From positions 2,226,278 to 2,290,277 of the forward strand of contig BDGG01000004.1 of the NCBI GenBank assembly GCA_001949185.1: DNA of 64,000 nt, in the 5' to 3' direction. How positions within the stretch are numbered: the stretch's first letter is position 1; each line of letters opens with the position of its first letter. The notes beneath the pieces are model-generated. The model made no database searches. It was not told where the DNA came from and saw only the letters and a program-made list of their open reading frames with translations. Source of the DNA: Ramazzottius varieornatus (Eukaryota > Tardigrada > Eutardigrada > Parachela > Ramazzottiidae). Below are positions 44,678 to 59,211 of this stretch, piece by piece. A program made the translations under genes and the position numbers.

Positions 44678-45755
44678 ATGGAACCGGAGAGGTCGTCGAC
44701 AAGGAGGAGGGAAGAAGACTTGACGCTTGTCTGCGAAGATTTCAGTGTGTTTCAGGTTTGTTCTACTGCTCAATAAGTTAGTGTGCCTGGGATCTACTGC
44801 CGGCCCTTGTTCTCATGTTCTTCTGGTCGCCGTGGTCGAAGTTCATGTACCGCTACTGATTCTTGTGTTGCAGCGACGTCTGAAAGATGCCAGATTAGTG
44901 GATGACCGTCTCGTTTACGCCATTAACACGAATGTTCCCACGGAGTCGTTTATTTCGACCGAAAATGCAGATGATCAGTGTCATAAGTTGCAGCAACAGG
45001 TACTGTTCACTCCGTATCTCATTTCCACTTTCCTTTCTCAATGCAGAATGTCCTTTCCGAAACTAGAAAAGTGCTCGTCGTCTGATGCTGAAATTATAAC
45101 TATCCTAATTATAAGCTTAACAAGCATACAAATTTTTTGGCTCCTCACTGTCACAAGTCAAAACAGCGCTCTAATCGACTCCCCAGTTATGATGAGTTCC
45201 TCGTTATTTGACATCCTAAAACTCGCAGCCATGATCGACAGAATCCGTGCTTTTATTTTACAGATATTACAAGCCCAGGCAGATAGACGATGGTTAATCA
45301 CGTCGTGTATAAGGATAGCGGAAGCCTCGGTTAGCAGACTGAAGGCCGCCGATTCCAAGTCTTCAACGAGCTCACACGTCTCTGCCTCTGTGAGGAAAGA
45401 GATGTCGAAGGTTGAAATTGATCTGGTTTTGCCGCAGTACCATCTAAATCTAAATGGACTTGTGGTTGTGGTGTTGTAGGTGCGGATGATGCAGTCAGAG
45501 TTAAACGTGGAGGACGTATTAGAGGACAGGGCGGAAAAGGTTCGTACAGGCTCTCCACAACTTCAGGATTCATTACGGAATTTGTTATGTGGTTTGTGTG
45601 CCACGCGGTGACGCGGACTCTCCTGCGCTTTCCATAGCGTCTCATAGACCAAGATCACTTTAACCTGAGAATGCTGAAAACCCTGTGACCGATTGTCCGA
45701 ATTGCAGGTTCTTCATGACCGATGCAGAATACCATACGGGACACGGGGCTCGTGA
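44678..45755 (+). CDS. MIX23: MIX23 (CCDC58), mitochondrial protein
   Basis: Five exons, 44678-44755, 44874-44999, 45264-45410, 45480-45539, 45708-45755, all phase 0; 152 aa (human 144). Matches human CCDC58 in order: CEDFSVFQ, LVDDRLVYAINTNVPTESF, a Cys-containing coiled-coil stretch (WLITSCIRIAEASVSRLK), then MMQSELNVEDVLEDRAEKVF and DRCRIPYGTRGS. MIX23 is a small intermembrane-space protein linked to mitochondrial protein import (family knowledge). Because every intron is at a codon boundary, exon skipping would keep the frame. Confidence 0.92.
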
Positions 45756-46711
45756 CGCAATTGCCCTTGTCTATTAGGTTCTGTGGAACTGAGATTCTCC
45801 GGATACTTATTTTCGTCAATAGGCCACGGGAGTAGTGCTAGGAGAAGATGGTAATAATTATAAGGGGTGTTTGGAACTGAGTTGTTTTTATCACTTTGCG
45901 AACTTCGGCAGTTGCATTTCATGGTTTTACTTCGGTTTCGACCGCTGGTTGTTTTTTTTTACCTTTCTTTGAATGTGATAACTAGGTGTGCGAAGACATT
46001 TCTGTGTTGGACTTGCTCTTTTTCCGTGTGCGCGGCTCTCGTTTGCGGAATGTAGATTAAGAGCGAATTCACTCAAGCACAGTTTTTGCACAGCTACGCA
46101 CGAACTTGAGCATTGGTGGTGAGAAGCCTGGTAAAGTCCATTACGACCGGAAGGTTCAGCGCTGTGTACCCCATTATATTCGATCCTTCAGGTTTTACCG
46201 GGAACGAATCAGAGCCTGGAGCGTTCTGACTTCTGAGGTCTGAGAGAACGTATTCCCCGATCTCGCAATGATTAAAGCTGCGAGAGCGGCGAGACGAACA
46301 TCGAAATTGCTAAGTGGAAAGCAGTAACACGGCAAGCGAAGCGGTTCAAGATCCGCTGGGCAAAATGATTACGTCAGCTCTGCATTTTGCACAAACATTC
46401 TGCCGCCTCGTATCGTTTGGTCCCAAGCCAACTGCGCCAGTGTGAAAACACTTGATTATTTTACCAAAACAAAATCGCGGATTCTCTGCTCTGGATCTTG
46501 CTGCTTCGAGGAGTTGGAGGATACCTTCTATCTATTTGAGACTACTACACGAGGAGCACGGGAAGTCGTCCGTCTGAGGATCCAGAATCGCTTTAGGTAG
46601 GAGCATTTGTGTTGAAGATCCGGACTGTTCTCCTTATTTTTGCACATGCGAGTTGTGTTGTGGTCCAATTCGCTTCTCATCATATTCTTCACTATTCTTG
46701 GGTAGCTCATC
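45756..46711. other. Intergenic stretch upstream of importin alpha
   Basis: MIX23 3' UTR and importin promoter region. A stem with a loop resembling a tRNA T-arm at 46338-46355 has no matching acceptor or D-arm. Nothing else recognised. Confidence 0.4.
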
Positions 46712-49276
46712 ATGGCCAGCAATAACCTCCGTTCCAAGTACAAGCATACTGGTGTCGATGCCGGCGAAATGCGCAACAGACGAGATCAGCAACAGAACAT
46801 ACTGCGAAAAGACCGACGGGAAGAGCAGGTATGAGACAAATTCCCTGTCCGTAGTTTCCGAAGATTTGTGGAAGGTTGACTCTCTTCTTTTGCTCTTTCT
46901 AGTTGGCCAAACGTCTGAACATCAACAATATTGCGTCTTCCACCGACGAGGACACCGACAATGGCATGGCTGCTGATGGCTCGGGATCAGCGCAAATCAT
47001 GGTACGACTCTTCAACTGGCGTTATTTCGGTGGCCAGCAAGAACTCTGTATCTCTTTCGCTAATCGGAGCTTGTCATTATAGACAATCAGCCCAGAGATG
47101 CTGGCTGACTTGATGGGGAACGATCCACAGAAGATGTTGAGCGCCACTCAGAATTTTAGAAAGCTGCTTTCTCGAGGTGCCGTCCTAGTAGATTTCTTGA
47201 TTGCTCCAGTTAGATCTTGTGGACGAGTAGTGTACCGCATTACATCAGTAACATTACGCACAGCAAAGAAGTGTTCTTTTACAGAGCCGAATCCCCCCAT
47301 CGACGAGGTGATAAGTACTGGTATTCTGCCTCGTTTCGTCGGTTTTCTACAAGCCGAACAACAACCTCAGCTCCAGGTGAGTCAGTGATCAAAAGAGCGG
47401 ATGTCTTGAAGACAGCACGAGATTTTACGTAAGACCGGTGGAGAAATTTGCTGTTTCTCTCGTAGTTTGAAGCAGCATGGGCATTGACAAACATCGCTTC
47501 CGGAACGTCCCAACAGACTCGTCGCGTGATCGACGCAGGTGCCGTGCCAATCTTCATCAAGTTGCTCCAGTCTCCTTCCGAAGATGTACAAGAGCAGGTT
47601 CGTTCACAACTTCACATTCCAACACTCCACTGTCTAGCTTTGAGTATCGGGCTTCATTGTCTTTATATTTAGGCTGTTTGGGCTTTGGGAAATATTGCGG
47701 GGGATAGCACTGAATGCCGTGACTTGGTTTTGAATGAAGGAATTTTGGGACCGCTCGTTCAGTAAGCTTACTACCCCGAATTCCTTTCATATAGTTTCGG
47801 AAAGACAACCTCATGTCACAGCCCCTGTTTTTTACTTGCAGGATTTTCAGCCGTTCAAAACGCTTGTCGATGATGCGAAACGCTGTTTGGGCCCTTTCCA
47901 ACTTGTGTCGTGGGAAGAATCCCCAGCCCGATTTCCAGAAGGTAACCTGTGATGTAAAGGTTTAACAGCTTGTCGTGAAGCGTCCGATATACAGTAGCAC
48001 CAGTAATGTGACCCATGTCTTAACTGGCTTCTGCTTTCAGGTGAAAGCTGCTTTGCCAGTCCTCGCTCGTCTGCTTTTCCATTCAGATCCCGACGTCCTG
48101 ACTGACGCATGCTGGGCAATTTCTTACTTATGTGATGGTCCCAACGACAAGATTCAAGCTGTCATCGACGCGGGTGTTTGCCGTCGTTTGGTGGAACTTC
48201 TTGGGTTTGTGTAAATTCACCTGATTAACACAAGCTTCCGCTGAGTCCATATATGTAGTGCAGTCTAATTTATCTTGCAGACACGATGCGCAGAACGTTG
48301 TTTCGGCTGCGTTACGAGCTGTGGGAAACATCGTCACGGGGGATGATCTGCAAACCCAGACAGTTTTGAACAGTGGCGTGCTGGAGCCACTGAAGCTGCT
48401 GTTGACTCGCACAGAAGTGAAGGAAGCCATTCGCAAGGAGGCGTGCTGGACACTGTCAAACATTACTGCTGGGAATCGTCAACAGATCCAGGTATTCTAT
48501 CGCGCCGTCGAACATTTCGGCCAACTGACTCGCAGGAAATGAATTGACAAGTCTCTTTGGGGTTAGTTTGCTATTATCGGCTTACTTGTTTCTAGTTCGT
48601 CATCGACGCCGGACTGGTCAGTATTCTAATTGAGATTTTGGGGAATGCCGACTTCAAGACCAGAAAGGAAGCGGCTTGGGCCATCACTAACGCTTTGTCT
48701 GGCGGCACCCCGGAACAAATTCAGTAGGCTTATTATTCCTCTTTGTACTCGCTTCCAAGACCTTGGGCACAATAAGGTGTGTCTTTCTGCAGGTTTTTCA
48801 TCTCAAACGGCGCAATTCCACCGATGTGCGAGCTACTGGCCAGTACCGATGCTCGAATCCTGCAGGTCGCTCTGACGGGTTTGGAGAACATTCTGCGTGT
48901 TGGAAATATGCATCTGGACGAACAAGGATTGAACCCGAATGCTCTTCTGGTCGAGCACTGCTTTGGTACGTCATCAGCTGAACATTAACGTGATCATTTA
49001 GAGCCTATGTAGATTTTTTTTCTGGTTCTCGGAATTTCCGTCTTGTCTCACGTGGTCAAGATTAGCTGTGTGTTTGATTTTTTTCTAGGTCTCGAGAAGT
49101 TGGAAGCTCTTCAGGTCCACGAGAATCCGGAAATCTACCAGAAGGCGCTGGAGCTGATCGAAGTCTACTTTGGCGGAGAGGAAGAGGACGATAACAAGAT
49201 TAACATTGCTGGCAACGATCCGTACGTGTTCCAGCCTGATTCTCAACAAGGTCCAGGAACCGGCTTTAACTTTTAG
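46712..49276 (+). CDS. KPNA: Importin subunit alpha (KPNA1/5/6 subfamily)
   Basis: Twelve exons, 46712-46828, 46903-47001, 47083-47176, 47285-47376, 47466-47597, 47673-47761, 47842-47941, 48041-48204, 48281-48491, 48596-48723, 48793-48965, 49089-49276; 528 aa. An N-terminal importin-beta-binding region ([28 protein letters not shown]) is followed by about ten armadillo repeats with the W..N cargo-binding ladder: [84 protein letters not shown]. An acidic stretch (FGGEEEDD) and GTGFNF close the protein. It carries proteins with classical nuclear-localisation signals to importin beta (family knowledge). [21 protein letters not shown] and [16 protein letters not shown] favour the KPNA1/5/6 clade over KPNA2 or KPNA3/4. 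Confidence 0.96.
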
Positions 49277-49896
49277 ACTGATCATAGTTGATCCTCATTG
49301 AAACTAGTAGAGATAGATATGCCGAAGCACGTTTTGCTGGTGCGTGACTTTTTTGTCAGATTTTATTAGACGTTTTTGGTACAATTCTACAGTCTTAGCT
49401 ACACACGTTTTCCTTTGTTTGCTGAAGGCTTTGCTATTTCTTACGAGTTAAACATGATCGAAAGTTTACCAGTGGGGTAGTGTGTGGAAGTTTCACGTAC
49501 TCGTTGGTCCTCGGGAAAAGCCAACTTCGGGAGTTCGTTTGACAGTCCCACTTACTTGATTTTCGAAAAGCGCGTTGTCGATGAAAAACTTTTGGCATTC
49601 TTCCGCTTCCAGCTGACCATCGTTCCACTAAAAACAGGCTAACAAGGATACAAACTGTTTTATTAGAAAAACATAATGACTGTGTTCTCAAATCCCGAAA
49701 CGGGATCAAAAAACCACCGGTCGAAACACCGGAGAAACAACCAAGACCTCATTCTTAATACTTTCTCATTTTAGCTCTGTAAAAATATCCATACGTTGTA
49801 TAAAAACAGTACAAGCGTCAGGCATGATCACGAACACAAAAAGAGATCATTTTAAATGAGTTCAAATCTGCGTCATCAAAAATGTCTAGGATCTTT
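49277..49896. other. 3' flanks of convergent importin alpha and palmitoyltransferase genes
   Basis: Tail-to-tail spacer. The open frame at 49434-49709 (-) has no family resemblance. Presumed 3' UTRs. Confidence 0.45.
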
Positions 49897-52800
49897 TCAG
49901 GTTCCTGCTGTCCGCGGTATCAGATCCCGACTTGCTCCCACTGCAGCACTATTCGTGCCGGAAGGCGACACCTGGACCTGAGGGTTACTTGACGCTTGGG
50001 AATTATTAGGAATTTGCCCGCTGGCTGCGGGCGACTGACTCCGGACTGACGAGCTCTGCAGAATGGCTAATGTTGCAGGGTTGATCTTGCCAGTGGGATC
50101 TATCAGACTGCAAAGGACCATGCCGCAGTGAACTTGGACCATGCCATCACATAATGAACCGACACAACTTCCGGTCAGGCTACAGCGCACATCACACAGA
50201 GGCACGGCCTTGATGGAGACTCCATATCGAGACCGTGCCTACCTGTGCCAAGGTTCTGCTTATACCGCACCTTCGGGATATTCAGGGCCGTAGCGGCCTG
50301 TATCAGACGGAAGAAACTTTGGGTAAACAACATTAACAATATTTTGATTTGATTGTTGGGAAGCGTTGTTACCATAGTACTGCACATCCTTCATTACTGT
50401 ACTCCCGCGATACACACGCCATACTTCCCTCTGTATTAGGAAAAGTAGTACTGCAAGTAAAAAAGTGACGAAGTGGCGGAAGATTCCTCTTTAGAGTACA
50501 GCTTTTCGACTGATTATTGATTCAATAAAGTTCAAATTTTCTGCCCCCGGGAGGTGCACATTCCTGACGTACGTACGAGTATGGCGTGTGTATCGCGGGA
50601 GTACAGTACTACCAGAACCGATTCCTACCAGTCATTATTTCCAGAAATGCAGAGTTTGGACATCGTGGCTCCAATGTACAACGCTATGTGACTTGTATTC
50701 ACAAGGACATAGCGCAGCTTATGTTACGTTAAAGCTGGCTTAAGCCAACAAAGGCAAGTTTAGGCGCATCGATTGACGAAAGCGAGGATGAAACGGAAGA
50801 GAGCGACACCTGCGACGAGTTTGACGATGGCGACGATATGGACTTCTTCGCCAGTCAAGACTAGCTCTTCGACCGCTAACGTGTGTATGATTGTTATATC
50901 ATCATTTCTGTGCTTTACTTATGCTTACTAGTATTGTGGGGATTATAGACTCAGATTTTCTTAACATCAGTTGAGCACGGTAGGCCAAAAAATTCTGATG
51001 TCGGTCGGGGTAGTCCTCGTACTCTTAGGCCGGGTACATTTAGTCGACTGGGTCGTTATATGTGACGAGGTCGTTCTGAAGAACTACGTAGACTTTGTAA
51101 ACACTCAGAAAAACTAGTTGGTGTGGTAGACGAAATTAAGAGCAACCACGCAGCAACTTACTTGCTTTTAATAACTAGCGTTCAAAAAAGAATTATTGCC
51201 AACTGGGTTGGCCACCCACTGACTGTCATGATGATTTTGAATATTCTCACTGCTCGTTCCCTTCAAGCTCGAATACTTTCCATAGCTATACTGTTTTCAT
51301 TCAACTTCGAGGAGAACGATAAAGATGCTGCGAAGGTTTCGGAGGCTGGCGGTCAGTGAAGGAAATTCAAGACAACAGTGGAGCAGCATGGGAAGTCCTT
51401 CTTGCAAGATGAGGTTGACACATACACATCCCATTCGTCTTTCGCTTTCCCCACGCCAAAAGAAACCAACAATCAACTGTATTTCACCAGTAAAAGCTCC
51501 AAGGAATAGCCAGTGATGGGAAAAAGATTTTTTTCAAAATAGTCAAGGTCGCAAGCCGGAAGCTGGACGAGCAATAGGAAGTTGGGTTGAAAGCTACTAG
51601 CCTCTTTTGGCTAGTAGATTTGGTAGGCACTTTATAGTGGATGTGGTGGGCTACGCTGGTTGTCTACCCCGATGCCTTCACAAAGTCGACGTAGTTGACA
51701 ACGAGGTCAGTTGAAACGTAGTAGAAATGACTCGTCTCATGATTTTTCGACTTTCTGAACGATTTCTGGGTTGCTGTGAGTTACCCATCTCTTGGTTGGA
51801 AAAAGTCGCCTTTATGAACGTAGGTTCATCATAATCTTCCTAACGACCTAGTACGCTAGCACTAAATGAACCCGGCCTTAGCCTCACTATAGCTCTCACT
51901 TATATATGAATCCAAGGTTTTTCTTTTCTTCCTTTGAAGTACAACTACGTCTATGCGTAGAGTGTGACCGGTACGAGTGTCCGGAGCAGCAAGAAAAAGC
52001 TCACCAATCAATCAATCAAGATTATCAGGGACAGTTTGGACAGCTTTTCATTTGCAAGAACAATGACCGAATGAGCATGTCCACCAATCTGCCCAACGGT
52101 CAGTTATCCAGCCTTCAAGTTGATAGAAAGTGGGTTTTTGGGTTTTCCTGGTAGCCGTTGAACGAAAATGTTCGACGTAAGGGGACAAATTGGTACTTTT
52201 TCCAGTATCAATTCAGTGGGCAGCTTCCGGAGCCAGCGTTTGGATTCTGAAGGGTACTTTGAACAAATGTATTCCGGTATCAGTGCAGTTTTATGGCACC
52301 ATAGTAGTTCATCAATCAAATCAAAATAATTGTATGTTTCAGTTTGAAGACCGTCCCATAACCAAAAGTTTCTTCCGTCCGATATACAGGCCGCTACGGC
52401 CCTGGGGATATTCATCAAACTCACCTCGCAGGTCTTGGTCCGCATAAAGTGACGAAAAAGTTCTTGAACATACTGCCGTGGGAGAACAGCTTGGCTGCCG
52501 ACTGGTCAGCCGCCGGAAATCCGCCTTTGATCTGCAGACGGTTTAGAGTGAACCTTACTGATCGTGAACTTGTAAATTAAGGTCCCCGAACGACCAAGCC
52601 GGGATGATACTCACATCTTCGTTTGTGGTCATGTTGACCGATATCAAATAAGTATGGTATCCTACGAGACCCAGAAGGGACCACAGGGACAGGAAACAGA
52701 CGATGGCTTCTATCAGTGAAGCCGGGGTCTGCCTGATGGTCTCCACAAATCCATTTGTCTGGGACCCTGTGTGCCAATCAAAGCTCAAACATGATTCGCG

Positions 52801-54015
52801 TCAATCGATAAATCGCTAATCCGTGACTTACGTAAGACCAAATGTGCAACGTCACATCCGAAGATAAACACTGCCAGGAAAGACAATGAGACAATAAACA
52901 TGTAAAAGAAGCGATAATTACGCTTCCCCACGCAGTTCCCGACCCATGGACACTGAAAAACAACGCGTTATAATACATTATTGAATACAAACTTTACAAT
53001 CAATGAAAAGGCTTCTCACGTGATGGTCGAAGTGATCTGTAAAAAAACCCGCGGTGAATTGAAGGCATACAAAAGGTAAGCTGCATTGCTACAGCGTTCC
53101 AAGTTCAATCGAAAAAAGTTACTGGCTAACCGAACGCGGATAAGACCAGCTCACGCTTTGTCCTCAGTGTTACGTTTGCTTACCTATACAGTTATCACAA
53201 ATACTGCAATGCGAAGATCGAGGTGGACGAAAGAGCTTGCAAGTATGACACCATTTCAGCTTCAGTGTGTGTTCCTTCATGGTGACATCCAGGTATCTGG
53301 CAACGTTCCTGTTGGCGGTATTCTGGCTATCCCCGGGATGAGCAATGGAGTCTGCAATGAAGTATGCTACAAAAGACACATGCATGACAGATAAGATATT
53401 TTCCATACGTAAAATACGATGGCTTCAGAGCCCTTACATAGTCTGCTATCCCAAAACTCTTGCTCATCGTGCAGACTCCTCGGCATTATGCCCGGATCTG
53501 TGAACGCTGTTTTCATCAGCGTGCTGAAAGTGAAGGCGAACAGGATTCCGCCGACGATTGGAAACGCGATCGAGACGTTCGCAACTAGGTAAGGGCAACT
53601 AAAAAACAAAAGGGACTGGATTCAAAGGTCTGACAAAGTACTTTGACTCCCCGGCTGCAACGAGGATTCTGCTTACTCAAAGACAAAAAATAACACAGTT
53701 GTGGCAACAATCAGAACCAGTGTTAATACGAAGATCCCATATTGATGAGAAAGCTGTAGCCTTCCTCCGCAATAAAACTTTGTTCGGCCTGGGAAGATCT
53801 GCCAGATTTTCTTAGCATCTGCAAAATAAAATGTAAGTTTAAGCTACAACAAATCATTACAGACTACAGGAAGACGACTTACCACTCGGAAACCGTCTGG
53901 TCACAGGTACAGTCACGGACGTTCCTCGACGAGGATAGTTCAAAGCAGGATTCGCAGGATTCGGACTAGCAGGGTTCTGGGGTTCTGTACCTCCATTCCG
54001 TGATTCCATCTGCAT
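49897..54015 (-). CDS. DHHC palmitoyltransferase (ZDHHC9/14/18 type)
   Basis: Nine exons, 53883-54015, 53677-53818, 53438-53598, 53184-53351, 53020-53036, 52832-52952, 52615-52766, 52425-52531, 49897-50107; 403 aa. A Pro-rich cytosolic N-terminus precedes [17 protein letters not shown] and two membrane segments. The Cys-rich DHHC domain follows ([46 protein letters not shown]), then two more membrane segments, [23 protein letters not shown] and a Ser/Gln-rich tail. The enzyme transfers palmitate to cysteines; the 9/14/18 group includes the Ras acyltransferase (family knowledge). The 17-nt exon 53020-53036 encodes only DHFDHH, and the catalytic Cys is the first residue of the next exon. The last intron is 2317 nt and filled by inverted-repeat elements. 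First ATG at 54015; a second in frame two codons on. Confidence 0.93.
50283..52404. mobile_element. Transposon-like insert with terminal inverted repeats, in an intron
   Basis: An exact 21-nt sequence at 50283-50303 (begins CAGGGCCGTAGCGG) returns in reverse complement at 52384-52404. Similarity continues inward through GACGGAAGAAACTTT on both sides. The enclosed 2.1 kb has no full open frame; an acidic segment at 50755-50865 (+) ([20 protein letters not shown], then stop) resembles the tail of a decayed protein. The right end lies about 20 nt from the donor at 52424. Family not recognised; it could also be an inverted duplication. Confidence 0.6.
50395..50608. mobile_element. MITE-like element with 31-nt perfect inverted repeats, nested in the larger insert
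   Basis: 50395-50425 and 50578-50608 are exact reverse complements. Taking the outer TA as a target-site duplication, the ends read CTGTACTCCCGCG and CGCGGGAGTACAG, as in Tc1/mariner/pogo-type elements. The 150 nt between carry no open frame. Perfect arms suggest recent insertion. Confidence 0.75.
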
Positions 54016-54884
54016 CGCTTAGTCGGCCAGTGGTTTAATGTCCAGGATTACAGGTTAGCTTGAATCTCAGTATGTCACCGAATCATTGTTCATTAAACTT
54101 CCGTAGCAAGATCACGTCCTTCAGTACGTTCCTCGTACCTCATTCTTCAGGAAACCGTGAAACGTTGCCCAACACTGTCCTAGCGATCGATTTCAGGACA
54201 ACCGATTGACAAGAGGTCCAAGCTGCAGAACCAAGGAGTCGCAGACGACTCGGAGCGAGGATAACAGGTCAACAAGATGTCGCTCTGATGGAGATTCTGA
54301 AGAGCATAAAGTTTTATGGATGACTGAATACTGAGTGAAAGCCATCATGACGTGATGGACGAGTGTATGTGAGATGTCAGGATGTTGGACAGTCAATACC
54401 TTACCTACTACTGCACCTACGAGGGAAAGGTTGTAAAGTCAGCCACCCCATACCGGGTTTGTTAGCCGTCCAAGTTCGCCTGTTCTCTCCTACTTACTCC
54501 CAAACATTTATGGATAGATCGATAGATCAAATAATGGGCTATCGAATAATCTTAGGTACAGTCAACGTGAAGATTCGGAAGCTTTCGTAAAGATTCGTAA
54601 GATTCCACGAGATCCGCAATTAAAAAAACGTTGAATCCCATGTTAAAAAGCGAAGACTGACAATCAAATGGTCAATCAAGCGATAGACGCTACAGCCGTG
54701 GCTAACTTTACAAACGCGGTATGGGGCAGCTAAGCTTACGACCTTTACCTCGCAGTTGCATGTATGTCATGCAAACTCGTTGAACAATTACTTACTAGAC
54801 TCTGCCACCAAACGTTTGCTGCCACTGTAGTGCTTTTGAACAAAACTTTTGAAGTTCGAACTCTTGTTCCACTTTTGCAGTTGT
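54016..54884. other. Divergent upstream region of the palmitoyltransferase and NAT9
   Basis: Contains a short GATA-rich run (54515-54529) and direct repeats of AAGATTCG at 54569-54595. A likely non-coding NAT9 exon ends before the acceptor at 54879-54880. No gene recognised. Confidence 0.45.
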
Positions 54885-56006
54885 ATGGCGAAGGACCGTG
54901 TTGATCCAGCTAACCTCTGGTTTCAGCGGAAGCTTCGACGTTTCCACAGGATGGCCATCCCAACGAACAACGAAGTTCTGTACGGAGCGGCAGAACGGAA
55001 GTCTCGCTCCCTGCGAACCATCATATCATCCTCTTACCTTCTTCTGGTGCCGTTTACAGAAGACATGATGGACAAGTGAGTACGCTGTTTTCCACCCTCA
55101 AACGTTCAGGTGCTTTACCGTCTTCTACAGGTACTGCGGTTGGTTTCAAGACGATCACTTATGTCGGATAACTGGAACGGATGCAGCCATCATCAAAGAT
55201 TCCTTCACAACGTGGACAACAGACCCTGCTAGTAAGCTTGTCTCTCACTGCACACAGCTTTTGAAATTCTGAAGCCTCACAACCATGAGCCATATCTCCC
55301 TCCTAGAAATCATGTTTATCGTCCTTGATCGAAGGAAGTATGAACCCGATAGGAAAGACGATGCGGTAGCAGCAATGATTGGTGATGTGAACCTGGTGAT
55401 CAGCTTTGTGGAACCAGGAAGTCCGGACAGCCTCTCTCCGCAGAAATTACCAGCAGGGAGTTCGCTGCAAGAGGTTGAAGTTATGCTCATGCTTGCAGGT
55501 GCGTCTTGTCCGTTAATGTAAGTAGTCAGTAACGGCATGTCACACTTGCCATACCAACCACATTTGCCTTTACAGAACCAGATTACAGATGTAAAGGTCT
55601 CGGGACCCAGATCCTCCACCTGATTATGCGGTATGGCCTCGAGGAGCTCGGCATTTCCGTTTTCAAGGTACGATGCTCACTTTCCCCGATCGTGAACAGT
55701 ATTACATTCGGGGATAGTTTTCCAGAGTTTGGGAGTTTTGTTTTCTTCTAGGCTCACATATCGCGCGACAACCATCAAAGTCTACGGTTGTTCCAGTCTG
55801 CGGGGTACTCGCAGGTACTTCAAAGTTTTGACAAGATACATTTGGTCTATATAGCATGAAAAAGAGGTGGATTTTATCGCCTACAGACACACTATAGTGA
55901 GGTCTTCGGGGAGTACGCACTTACTCTGAACCTTGATTTGCGATCCAAATCTGCTCTGATCGACAAAACCGACGCGATAGGTTACAGTCTACTGCTGGAA
56001 ACCTGA
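54885..56006 (+). CDS. NAT9: N-acetyltransferase 9 (GNAT family)
   Basis: Six exons, 54885-55075, 55131-55231, 55307-55498, 55576-55667, 55752-55814, 55887-56006; 252 aa (human 207). Matches NAT9 in order: LLLVPFTEDMMDKYCGWF, IVLDRRKYEPDRKDDAVAAM, IGDVNLVI, then LQEVEVMLMLAEPDYRCKGL with the acetyl-CoA loop RCKGLGTQ, RYGLEELGISVFKAHIS, and NHQSLRLFQSAGYSQ. Drosophila NAT9 (Mnat9) stabilises microtubules (family knowledge). The N-terminus has about 45 extra residues (MAKDRVDPANLWFQRKLRRF onward), some of which could be 5' UTR; a later ATG at 54952 is possible. Confidence 0.9.
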
Positions 56007-57063
56007 CACACGGCTAGGGACCTCACCGATTTCGTCCTGACTAGTATTTTCGTGATAGTTATCTTTCCAGACCTGTCGACTTTCCAACTTATCATTCTAA
56101 CTGGCCTACGAATAACCCTTCTACTCTCAAGTCGGCTTGAAAATTGCTGAACTCGAGAGACGTCTTGGTCGTGTTTGTCTTTGCTTTCTACCTGTACACA
56201 TTGTTGATCTGCATGCAGCACGATAAACTTGACATTCTGGTTAAATATCGCCACAAGATTAATCGCCGTATTCCTCGTATAATGACGCGCGGAAAAGAAC
56301 AACAGACCGAAGGTTGTACCACGCTAGACTGTGGGGGAAACGAGATGTTCACTGTCCTAAAGAATTTTTTGCGCTTCAAACGTCTTCCAACAAGCCATCC
56401 GGAAAAATAGCTCCTGCGTACTTTCTGAATGGCGAATGGTCAGCAGTTATAGTCATCAGGTTTTACATGTAGTCTTGCTGGTCGGTGAGATACGCATACC
56501 ATCCAACGTCCACCAAAACACAAATCACAAGCAGGCGCAAATACCGGAGGGGCAGTAGAGAAGAAACGGCCAGAGAGATCAGCCATTACGAAGAGCTTTA
56601 CGGGTATGGTGGCACTAAATGCAAACCCACTTTTCAGAAATAAAAGTCCATTGTCACATGACACATAATTCTAGTTGTACAGGAAAGCCCAGACAAACAA
56701 ACCAACCCTTATAATAATGAATAATAGCCACCGATATTATCTGCAAGTAAAATGTAAAAGATCGCCAAATTAATTAAATTAAAATCTTTGGATAACGCAA
56801 ACCATGCCGGTTAAAATGTCTATTGCACATCAGATAGTCTCTTGGGAGGATAATCTTTTTGGAAGTTTTCTCTTACGGACTTTGGCGTTCGGAGGTTGGA
56901 CAAAAACAAGAAGATACTGAATTTGTGCAGGAAACAGCAACAAGAGAACGATACACCCACAGCACTGCAAAGAAGCGCCGCACCGTACAGCACCCAAACG
57001 GACATCGGTACTCTTTCTTCACCATACTCCCGTTCTAGCAGTGGACAAAATCATCCCACGCTC
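56007..57063. other. 3' flanks of convergent NAT9 and KLF genes
   Basis: Tail-to-tail spacer of about 1 kb. The plus-strand frame at 56896-57243 overlaps KLF exons and is their shadow. The AT-rich part at 56690-56800 fits 3' UTR. Nothing else recognised. Confidence 0.45.

Positions 57064-59211
<2,148 letters not shown>

Noticed and set aside
46300-46375. tRNA-like T-arm (AGCGG, TTCAAGAT, CCGCT)
   Set aside because: Loop is one base too long and no D-arm, anticodon arm or acceptor pairing could be drawn.
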